Position numbers and translations under genes: made by a program. DNA of 28,395 nt from Flavobacterium sp. (lineage in GTDB: Bacteria; Bacteroidota; Bacteroidia; Flavobacteriales; Flavobacteriaceae): positions 1 to 28,395 of the forward strand of contig NZ_JAGKWP010000021.1 of NCBI RefSeq assembly GCF_021151785.1, given 5' to 3'. This document shows positions 22,640 to 28,395 of the stretch, piece by piece (positions within the stretch are counted from its first letter, which is position 1; every line of letters starts with the position of its first letter). The notes beneath the pieces were generated by a model, which saw nothing but the letters and a program-made list of their open reading frames with translations, was not told the DNA's origin and made no database searches.

Positions 22640-23887
22640 CTAGTTTTTTAAAATTTCTTTATAAAGAAGTTCAAATGCTTTGGCAACTGCCCTTTCTATT
22701 ACCTTTTCACGAGGTTGACCAAAGTTAAATTCTTCAACTAAAACACTTTCAGGAATAGCAATAGCAACAAAAACGGTCCCTATTTCTGCATCAGCATCGC
22801 CTTTTGATGGCCCCGCATTTCCTGTTGTTGCAATAGCATAATCTGAATCAAATATTTTTTTACAATTTAAAGCCATTTCTCTTGCCACTTCAGAACTAAC
22901 TACTGAATGCTCAACAATAACTGAAGGGTCAACTCCTAAAATTTTAGTTTTCATCTCTGTTGCATAAGGAACAACACCTCCTTTAAAATAGGAAGAGGCT
23001 CCAGATACAGCAGTAATCATTTGTGCTATTTTACCTCCTGTGCAACTTTCAGCCGTTGAAATAGTTAAACCAGACTGACTCAATTTTCTACCTACAATCA
23101 CTTCAATCGACTCTTCCTCTTCAAATCCAACAATGATATCACCTATGATCGCTTTTAACTTATCTACTTCTTGGTCAATTGTCTCTTTCAAAATCAATTC
23201 ATTTTCACCGCGAGCAGTTAATCTTAAGCGAACTTTACCAGGACTTGGCAAGTACGCTAGTTTAATAAATTTAGGTAAGTTCTCTTCCCATTCTTCTATT
23301 TGTTCTGCAATTAGACTTTCTCCTCTCCCGTAAGTCATTAGAGTTTTATGTACAATGTAAGGACGTTTAAATTTAGAAACCAAATAAGGGATAACCTCAT
23401 TATCTATCAAGTATTTCATTTCATAAGGCACGCCAGGAAGAGAGACAAAAATAGTATCTTCATGCGCTATTAACATCCCTGGGGCAGTTCCCATTTTATT
23501 AAACAAAACTTTACACTTAGAAGGAACTAAGGCTTGGTCTTTATTTAACTGAGTAATTGGTCTTTTATAAAAACCTTCTATAATTTCTTTAACGTGCAAT
23601 AAAACAGCTGGATCTTCTATTAAAGTATCATTAAAATATTCGCAAAACGTTTTTTTAGTAATATCGTCTTTTGTTGGCCCTAATCCTCCTGTTACAACCA
23701 CAACATTAAATTGATTTTGCACATATTGTAACGTACGAAGTATATGGTTTTTATCATCTGAAATAGACAACATTTCATTGGTAGCAATCCCAATTTTATC
23801 TAATGCCTTGGCAATGTAAGAGGAATTAGTATCTACAATTTGGCCAATGAGAATTTCATCGCCAATAGTTATAATTGAAGCTTTCAT
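22640..23887 (-). CDS. cinA: CinA-family protein with nicotinamide-nucleotide amidase domain
   Basis: A 415-residue protein with both usual domains. The N-terminal molybdopterin-binding-like domain (about 1-170; IITIGDEILIGQIVDTNSSY and VVTGGLGPTKDD) is linked in the family to ADP-ribose/NMN pyrophosphatase activity. The C-terminal PncC-type amidase (about 260-415) has STAESCTGGKIA near 277-288 and ATTGNAGPSKGD. The second domain converts NMN to nicotinate mononucleotide, recycling NAD breakdown products. Length is normal. It is preceded by a terminator belonging to the upstream Hpt group, so it has its own promoter. Confidence 0.93.
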   Translation of the reverse strand: MKASIITIGDEILIGQIVDTNSSYIAKALDKIGIATNEMLSISDDKNHILRTLQYVQNQFNVVVVTGGLGPTKDDITKKTFCEYFNDTLIEDPAVLLHVKEIIEGFYKRPITQLNKDQALVPSKCKVLFNKMGTAPGMLIAHEDTIFVSLPGVPYEMKYLIDNEVIPYLVSKFKRPYIVHKTLMTYGRGESLIAEQIEEWEENLPKFIKLAYLPSPGKVRLRLTARGENELILKETIDQEVDKLKAIIGDIIVGFEEEESIEVIVGRKLSQSGLTISTAESCTGGKIAQMITAVSGASSYFKGGVVPYATEMKTKILGVDPSVIVEHSVVSSEVAREMALNCKKIFDSDYAIATTGNAGPSKGDADAEIGTVFVAIAIPESVLVEEFNFGQPREKVIERAVAKAFELLYKEILKN

Positions 23888-23914
23888 TTTTTAGATTTAA
23901 CAGGGCGTAAAAAT

Positions 23915-23946
23915 AAAAAAAATCACGCGAAAACGTGATTTTTTAA
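23915..23946 (-). terminator. intrinsic terminator after the Hpt gene
   Basis: Perfect arms AAAAAATCACG and CGTGATTTTTT with a short loop, T-rich on the cinA side when read on the minus strand. It closes the exonuclease-FAH-Hpt group. Confidence 0.8.
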
Positions 23947-23967
23947 TATAGCTTTAAGATTTGTTTT

Positions 23968-24315
23968 TTAATTCAATTTAAAATCTTTTTTAAGTTCAGC
24001 TACAGCAGCGTCAATACGATCTTTCAATGATTTATACACTTCCTTAATTTCTTTACGTTTCCCTTCTACTTTAGTCCAATTCATTATTTCCAGATTATCA
24101 TCATAAGCTAAATCCATTCCTAGTAAATCTAGAGTTGGTTTAATTTTATGAGCAGCAGCGTACGTTCGAGAATAATCTTTTAACTCAATACCCTCTTTAA
24201 TAGATTTTAATTCAGCAGGTACTTCCTGTAAAAAGAGAGAAACAATTTGTAATGCAAACTCATTATCATTCTCTGAAATCTCATAAACTTTAGAAAGATT
24301 ATATTGTAATGCCAT
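23968..24315 (-). CDS. stand-alone Hpt (histidine phosphotransfer) domain protein
   Basis: A 115-residue, mostly helical protein with the Hpt motif AAAHKIKPTLDLLGM, where His56 is the likely phosphoryl-accepting residue. Hpt proteins relay phosphate between hybrid histidine kinases and response regulators. The usual Lys-Gly after the His is Lys-Ile-Lys-Pro here, as in a subset of the family. No kinase or response regulator gene is nearby. It starts one base after the FAH-family stop, implying one transcript. Partner unknown. Confidence 0.82.
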   Translation of the reverse strand: MALQYNLSKVYEISENDNEFALQIVSLFLQEVPAELKSIKEGIELKDYSRTYAAAHKIKPTLDLLGMDLAYDDNLEIMNWTKVEGKRKEIKEVYKSLKDRIDAAVAELKKDFKLN

Positions 24316-24316
24316 A

Positions 24317-24928
24317 TTATTTAACTTGAATTTTAAACATCGACCTTCCTTCTAGAAATCCTTCTAAAACATCATTTTCTTTTACAGCTGCCACTCCTTT
24401 AGGTGTACCCGTAAAAATAATGTCTCCTGTTTTTAGTGTAAAGAATTGAGACACATAAGCGATAATCTCATCTATATTCCACAACATTAAAGAAGTATTT
24501 CCTTGTTGAACTAACTGATCGTTATTTCTTAATTCAAAGTTAATATTTTCTAAAGAAGTCAACTCTTTTTTCGACAAAAAGCTACCAATAATCGCTGAAT
24601 GGTCAAATGCCTTCGATTTTTCCCATGGTAAACCCTTTTCTTTTAACTTAGTTTGCACATCTCTTGCTGTGAAATCTATGCCTAGTCCAATTTCATCATA
24701 ATATTTATGAGCAAACTTTTTATCAATGTATTTCCCCACCTTATTTATCTTAACCACAACCTCAACTTCATGATGCAAATCTTGTGTAAATTCAGGGATA
24801 TAAAAATCGGCATCTTTAGGTAAAATTGCCGTGTCGGGTTTCATGAAAATAACAGGTTCATCTGGTCGTTCATTATTTAATTCAGAAATGTGGTCCACAT
24901 AATTGCGTCCAATACAAATGATCTTCAT
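24317..24928 (-). CDS. fumarylacetoacetate hydrolase-family protein
   Basis: A 203-residue single-domain FAH-fold enzyme. It opens MKIICIGRNYVDHISELNN, has HHEVEVVVKI at 52-61 with the metal ligands Glu54 and Glu56, GIDFTARDVQ at 83-92 with an Asp ligand, and ends FTGTPKGVAAVKENDVLEG. The family includes acylpyruvases, oxaloacetate decarboxylases/tautomerases and fumarylacetoacetases. The short length fits acylpyruvase or oxaloacetate-acting members, but the substrate cannot be read. It lies between the exonuclease and Hpt genes in one operon. Confidence 0.88.
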   Translation of the reverse strand: MKIICIGRNYVDHISELNNERPDEPVIFMKPDTAILPKDADFYIPEFTQDLHHEVEVVVKINKVGKYIDKKFAHKYYDEIGLGIDFTARDVQTKLKEKGLPWEKSKAFDHSAIIGSFLSKKELTSLENINFELRNNDQLVQQGNTSLMLWNIDEIIAYVSQFFTLKTGDIIFTGTPKGVAAVKENDVLEGFLEGRSMFKIQVK

Positions 24929-24955
24929 TTTATCCTTTTTAGCTGATTGAAATAA

Positions 24956-25726
24956 TTATTTAGTACTTAACTTTCTTAATTTTAAACCTGTCAATACTTT
25001 TTTGGTATACAAGGGGAAATCCGCATTTTGAATCCAACCGTAATAACCTGGATCTTTATCAAAAACATCATCAACCAACACGTTTTTATATTTACCAAAA
25101 GTAAAAAACTCTTGCCCTTTATCGTTTATTGCTATAAAACCAGCAAAATCAACCGATTTTTTTCGAGTTGTAAATTCAGACAAGCTTTTTATGTCATTTA
25201 CTAAATCTGGATAACGGTCTAATTGTGCTTTTAATATTTCATATGTCGCCAGCGTATCAGCCGCAGCACTGTGAGCATTTTCTAATGACTGTCCGCAGTA
25301 AAATTTGTAAGCCGCTGACAAGGTTCGCTCTTCCATTTTATGAAAAATAGTTTGTACATCTACCGAAACTCTATTTTTCATATCAAAATCAACCTCAGCA
25401 CGAAGCAACTCTTCTGCTAGTAATGGTATATCAAATCGGTCAGAATTAAAACCTGCCAAGTCGGCATCTTTAATCATATTGTATACATGAGGAGCCAATT
25501 CCTTAAAAGTAGGTTCATGAGCTACTTTTTCATTTGTAATTCCATGAACAGCTGTAGATTGTGGTGGAATAGGAATAGTTGGATTAACCAACCATGTTTT
25601 ACTTTCTTTATTACCGTTTGGAAAAACTTTAAAAATTGAAATTTCAACAATTCGGTCCTTCCCTACGTCTATACCTGTCGTTTCTAAATCAAAGAAACAG
25701 ATTGGTCGATTTAATTTTAATTCCAT
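24956..25726 (-). CDS. DnaQ-like 3'-5' exonuclease
   Basis: A 256-residue protein with a DEDDh exonuclease domain at about 8-165: FFDLETTGID with Asp13 and Glu15, AVHGITNEK, GFNSDRFD with Asp99, and ENAHSAAAD with His152 and Asp157. It resembles the epsilon proofreading subunit of DNA polymerase III, but has an extra C-terminal domain (about 180-256) containing FTFGKYKNVLVDDV and DPGYYGWIQNADFP, a motif seen in similar Bacteroidota exonucleases. The ATG at 25726 starts the fold directly; an in-frame extension to 25762 would run into the promoter and terminator and is rejected. It could proofread replication or process other nucleic acids. Confidence 0.88.
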   Translation of the reverse strand: MELKLNRPICFFDLETTGIDVGKDRIVEISIFKVFPNGNKESKTWLVNPTIPIPPQSTAVHGITNEKVAHEPTFKELAPHVYNMIKDADLAGFNSDRFDIPLLAEELLRAEVDFDMKNRVSVDVQTIFHKMEERTLSAAYKFYCGQSLENAHSAAADTLATYEILKAQLDRYPDLVNDIKSLSEFTTRKKSVDFAGFIAINDKGQEFFTFGKYKNVLVDDVFDKDPGYYGWIQNADFPLYTKKVLTGLKLRKLSTK

Positions 25727-25743
25727 AGTGATTTTATATAGGA

Positions 25744-25751
25744 CAAAGATA
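25744..25751 (-). promoter_or_regulatory. -7 promoter element of the exonuclease operon
   Basis: On the minus strand TATCTTTG, a perfect TAnnTTTG, 17 bases before the ATG at 25726. It overlaps the T run of the terminator just upstream. Confidence 0.45.
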
Positions 25752-25786
25752 AAAAAACCCAACAGCTTTTAAAACTATCGGGCTTG
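25749..25786 (-). terminator. minus-strand terminator with no adjacent upstream gene
   Basis: On the minus strand CCCGATAG pairs with CTGTTGGG (two G-T wobbles) around a TTTTAAAAG loop, followed by seven T. Since the nearest gene upstream on this strand ends at 26269, the terminator is separated from any gene by about 480 bases. Confidence 0.6.
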
Positions 25787-25999
25787 TTTTTGAAAACAGA
25801 GCTAGGGTACAATGAAATGAAAACAATGTGATGATTTATTAGTTTATTTTCTCAATTGGTAAATTGGTTAATCTTGCTTCTCTATCTACACTCATAAGAC
25901 TGCCCGATGACCTAGCTAAAACATCTTTTTATTATCGTGACTGAAATTTGGAATCTTTTTTAGCATGCTCAACGTCTTTTTACAAGTTTATATTCTATC

Positions 26000-26039
26000 G
26001 CTGAACCTGCTTACATTCGTTGCTTCTCCGATTTCAGCA
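26000..26039. repeat. degenerate hairpin repeat, enlarged loop
   Basis: GCTGAA at 26000-26005 pairs with TTCAGC at 26033-26038; the following CATCTCC resembles the CATCTCG after the copy at 26137. The loop is about 27 bases rather than 5. Confidence 0.45.
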
Positions 26040-26061
26040 TCTCCTTTCAAACTCTCATTAG

Positions 26062-26082
26062 AACCTGAAACAAGTTCAGGTT
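26062..26082. repeat. hairpin repeat copy 1
   Basis: AACCTGAA (26062-26069), loop ACAAG, TTCAGGTT (26075-26082): eight perfect pairs. Its reverse complement shares the 15-base core CTGAACTTGTTTCAG with copy 2. Confidence 0.75.
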
Positions 26083-26136
26083 GACAAACAGTGCGTTGAT
26101 TCTTCTCTGTCTTACTAAACTTCCTCTATCTTGTCC

Positions 26137-26155
26137 TGCTGAACTTGTTTCAGCA
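26137..26155. repeat. hairpin repeat copy 2
   Basis: TGCTGAA (26137-26143), loop CTTGT, TTCAGCA (26149-26155): seven perfect pairs. Compared with copy 1 both sides of the stem have changed together, keeping pairing. Such GCTGAAACAAGTTCAGC-type elements are, as I recall, common between genes in flavobacterial genomes. Confidence 0.75.
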
Positions 26156-26268
26156 TCTCGTTTAAGTTCGTTACCTCTTCAATTTCATCAGCGCTACTCA
26201 ACTACGCATTACTTGAATCGAACGCGAAAGGATTTATGCATAAGCTGAAATTGCCCTTTTATATTAAT

Positions 26269-27342
26269 TTATTTAAAGCGTATTTGCAAATTAAGTTTGA
26301 AGTTTAATTGTCCATTCTCTTCATAAATCTCTCCAAATCCGTGCCGTGAACTACTTGCTGTTTCAAGTTTTGTGTTAGCAAGTAAATAATTTTCAAATTC
26401 GTTTTTATTATAAATGTGGTAGCATAAAATTTCCCCATCAGATTTTACAATTAAATAACCTCCTGTTGCATCATATTGACCTGTCCAAACTTTTGACGGC
26501 ATCATACCTAAAGCAATGTCAGTTAAAAAACGTTTGATTTTGTAGCTGTAAAATAAGTGCTTGTCTGTTGTGTCAAATTTTAATGGATTTTCATTTTCCA
26601 TTAATTTTACTAAATCTTCCATATTTGAATAAGAAGTTGAGTAGAAGTCAAGAACAACATTTGCCAAAATTTGTGGCAATAAACTGTCTATTAAAATTAG
26701 GTTATTACTAAAAATTGTTCGTTGAGTTTTTACAAATTCAAATTTTCCTCCTTTGTTTTTTATCTCTGAAATTCGGTCTTTAATTTTACTTTTTGATGAA
26801 ATATTATTAATCTCATCAATCTCTTGTTGATTAATATTTACTCCAGAAATTTTGAAGATAAAATTTGTAGTTTCGCCTGCATTCAATAAAGTAGAAGGAT
26901 TTCCTAATTGTGATTTTATACTAAAGCCTAAAGACGGCTGAAGTCCTGTTCTTTGGTCGTGAATGACAATTGTAATATCAGTTTTTGCAGAAGAATTTGC
27001 TTTCAGCGAGAGACAATTAATACTCTGCATAAAATTTTCAATATCAGGAATAGAAAACGTTCCTGAATTACGTCTAATTTCGGTCAGCAAATATTTAGCT
27101 CTTTCTTGAAATTCTGTAATTGGTATACGAAAAACTTCTTCATTTCCTGATATTACAACAATATCATCTTCAATTGAATATTCAAAATTTCCATTGACTT
27201 CAGTACGCAGTATTCTTAAAATTGGATATACTAGATTTTCAAGTTTTTTAATTTCGCTATTTCCAGGATGTAATTCTTTGTCGCCCAAAAGTTTAAACAA
27301 CGCATAAATTTCGCTCCATTCTCCTTTGTTCCCTGTTATCAT
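26269..27342 (-). CDS. HpaII-like type II restriction endonuclease
   Basis: A 357-residue protein, close to the length I recall for R.HpaII (about 358). The N-terminal NKGEWSEIYALFKLL (5-19) is typical of this and related nucleases. A possible PD-(D/E)xK-like core is KTDITIVIHD (120-129) followed by GFSIKSQLG (139-147), with Asp122 and Lys143, although the middle acidic residue is replaced by Ile. The predicted target is CCGG, based on family and on the adjoining methyltransferase. The start codon overlaps the methyltransferase stop (ATGA), so the nuclease is translated after, and coupled to, the protecting enzyme. No terminator is seen right after its stop. Confidence 0.88.
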   Translation of the reverse strand: MITGNKGEWSEIYALFKLLGDKELHPGNSEIKKLENLVYPILRILRTEVNGNFEYSIEDDIVVISGNEEVFRIPITEFQERAKYLLTEIRRNSGTFSIPDIENFMQSINCLSLKANSSAKTDITIVIHDQRTGLQPSLGFSIKSQLGNPSTLLNAGETTNFIFKISGVNINQQEIDEINNISSKSKIKDRISEIKNKGGKFEFVKTQRTIFSNNLILIDSLLPQILANVVLDFYSTSYSNMEDLVKLMENENPLKFDTTDKHLFYSYKIKRFLTDIALGMMPSKVWTGQYDATGGYLIVKSDGEILCYHIYNKNEFENYLLANTKLETASSSRHGFGEIYEENGQLNFKLNLQIRFK

Positions 27343-28395
27343 TTCTTAATTCCGATTAGTTTTAATATTTCATTTGCAGTAGCTTGAATAGCTGGTACAG
27401 CTACAGAGTTACCAAATTGTTTATAAGCAGATGCATCAGCAACTGGAATTAAAAATTCGTCAGGAAATCCTTGTAATCTTGCCCATTCTCGTGGAGTCAT
27501 TTTACGAATTCCTTCTCGATTAACAATTCCTTTTATGTGAGTTGTTGGTGTAAAATCTGTAATTCTATAGTCTAAAACCAAATTTCTTTCTCTTCCCATA
27601 CCTCCACAAACTACTGCATTTGCTATTTCATTGTCAGAAATAATTGCATAACCAAATCCATTTCCTTTTCCTTCATGTCTTGCCTTGTGATTAACCAAAG
27701 TTTGAACGTATTGAGTAGAAAGAAAATATTTTGTTGCGGGAACTTTCTTTTCCTTGACGTCTGCAAAAGTTACTTTTTTGTCCAAGGGTTTTGGGTATTC
27801 AAAATCAGTAACATTTGTACTTTGATGAAATCCAACAATATAAATACGTTCTCTGTTTTGTGGAACTCCAAAATCTTTTGCATTGATTATTTGAGGTTCA
27901 GGTACAAAATAACCCAAATCGTTTCGTAAAACATTTAGAATTGTCGCTAAAGTTTTTCCTCCATTATGGTTTCTTAAACCTTTTACATTTTCTAGAAAAA
28001 TTGCTTTTGGTTGTTTGTGTTTTATAATTTCGGCAACATCAAAAAATAGTGTCCCTCTTGTATCTTCAAAACCACCACGTTTTCCAGCAATAGAAAATGC
28101 TTGACATGGAAATCCTGCACATAAAACATCAAAATTTTCAGGTATATATTTTTTTGTATATTCTTTGGTAATATCTCCAAAAGGTGTTTCTCCAAAGTTA
28201 GCTCTATATGTTTTTTTAGCATTTTCATCCCATTCACTGGTAAAAACACATTTACCTCCTAAATTTTGTAACGCTAATCTAAAACCTCCAATTCCAGCAA
28301 ATAAATCGATAAATTTAAATTTGTAATCTTTTGGAGTTGGAAAAGGTACATTTTCAACTTCAAATAATAATTGTTGTAAAGCTACATCACTAACT
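27339..28395 (-). CDS. HpaII-like DNA (cytosine-5) methyltransferase, 5' end beyond window
   Basis: One uninterrupted frame runs from the right edge to the stop at 27339, with 351 codons visible. No ATG/GTG/TTG occurs in the first 159 codons, so the true start lies outside. The C5-methyltransferase motifs are in order: FIDLFAGIGGFR (motif I, SAM binding, Asp at 28305-28307), GFPCQAFS (motif IV, catalytic Cys at 28104-28106), FLENVKGL (motif VI), FGVPQNRERIYIVGF (motif VIII), a target-recognition region near 27510-27760, then RKMTPREWARLQGFP and FGNSVAVPAI (motifs IX-X). The order and wording closely resemble M.HpaII, which makes 5-methylcytosine at the inner C of CCGG. Only about ten residues should be missing. 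Confidence 0.93.
   Translation of the reverse strand, partial: VSDVALQQLLFEVENVPFPTPKDYKFKFIDLFAGIGGFRLALQNLGGKCVFTSEWDENAKKTYRANFGETPFGDITKEYTKKYIPENFDVLCAGFPCQAFSIAGKRGGFEDTRGTLFFDVAEIIKHKQPKAIFLENVKGLRNHNGGKTLATILNVLRNDLGYFVPEPQIINAKDFGVPQNRERIYIVGFHQSTNVTDFEYPKPLDKKVTFADVKEKKVPATKYFLSTQYVQTLVNHKARHEGKGNGFGYAIISDNEIANAVVCGGMGRERNLVLDYRITDFTPTTHIKGIVNREGIRKMTPREWARLQGFPDEFLIPVADASAYKQFGNSVAVPAIQATANEILKLIGIKK

Larger units (their letters stand above)
25787..26268. other. gene-free stretch with repeat hairpins
   Basis: No convincing coding region is seen in either direction over about 480 bases. The stretch holds two complete hairpins of one type (26062-26082 and 26137-26155), a looser one (26000-26039), and isolated GCTGAA half-boxes such as 26242-26247. 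Its base pattern, with many CT-rich stretches on plus, differs from the neighbouring genes. It separates the housekeeping part of the window from the restriction-modification pair and looks like accumulated repeat or remnant DNA. Confidence 0.7.

Noticed and set aside
26000..26155. CRISPR array
   Set aside because: The repeats are few, inverted to each other, unevenly spaced and lack regular spacers; no cas gene is present.
27339..28395. Methyltransferase broken by a frameshift into two pieces
   Set aside because: Translating the minus strand by hand from the right edge gives one continuous frame containing all motifs in order. The shorter apparent start at 27917 is an internal TTG (Leu), and the frame at 28022-28249 is a shadow.

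Overview
The window looks like a chromosomal piece of a Flavobacterium-like member of the Flavobacteriia (Bacteroidota). The reasons are AT-rich DNA, repeated TAnnTTTG -7 promoter elements, few Shine-Dalgarno-like sites, a TonB-dependent receptor paired with a DUF4249 lipoprotein, DUF4295/DUF4266/DUF3570 genes, and a 6S-like RNA downstream of zapA. Most of it is ordinary, compact housekeeping sequence. No tRNA, rRNA, CRISPR array or intact insertion sequence was seen.

Layout. Positions 1-3150 (minus): DMT transporter, LptF/LptG permease and tgt, whose product lacks the usual zinc-ligand cysteines. 3270-6200 (plus): rplS with a good promoter and a leader, then a monomeric isocitrate dehydrogenase. 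6269-10217: TonB-dependent receptor, DUF4249 lipoprotein and thiamine pyrophosphokinase. 10314-13087: a tight operon of a secreted thioredoxin, an ApbE flavin transferase, a tiny Cys-tailed DUF4266 lipoprotein and a DUF3570 barrel-like protein, with a Crp/Fnr-type palindrome about 40 bp before the predicted start of transcription. 13297-15946: a hypothetical propeller-like protein, then an ECF sigma factor and a membrane anti-sigma-like protein that carries a TonB-plug-like domain. 16035-18085: a coiled-coil membrane protein divergent from an arginase-family formimidoylglutamase. 18182-20532: coiled-coil protein, zapA, 6S RNA and rny. 20614-22560 (minus): rpmB, rpmG and DUF4295, then separately transcribed ftsY and a small membrane protein. 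22640-25726 (minus): a DnaQ-like exonuclease, an FAH-family enzyme and an Hpt protein, then cinA.

The right end (25760-28395) differs. A gene-free 0.5 kb stretch with related hairpin repeats and an apparently orphan terminator is followed by a HpaII-type restriction-modification pair (predicted CCGG) that runs off the window edge. The methyltransferase frame is open to the edge and is not broken. Hand counting suggests CCGG is scarce across the window.

The strongest candidates for undescribed biology are the thioredoxin/ApbE/DUF4266/DUF3570 module, whose chemistry is unknown to me, and the anti-sigma protein with a receptor plug-like periplasmic domain. All assignments rest on reading the sequence and on remembered family features; no database search was run.
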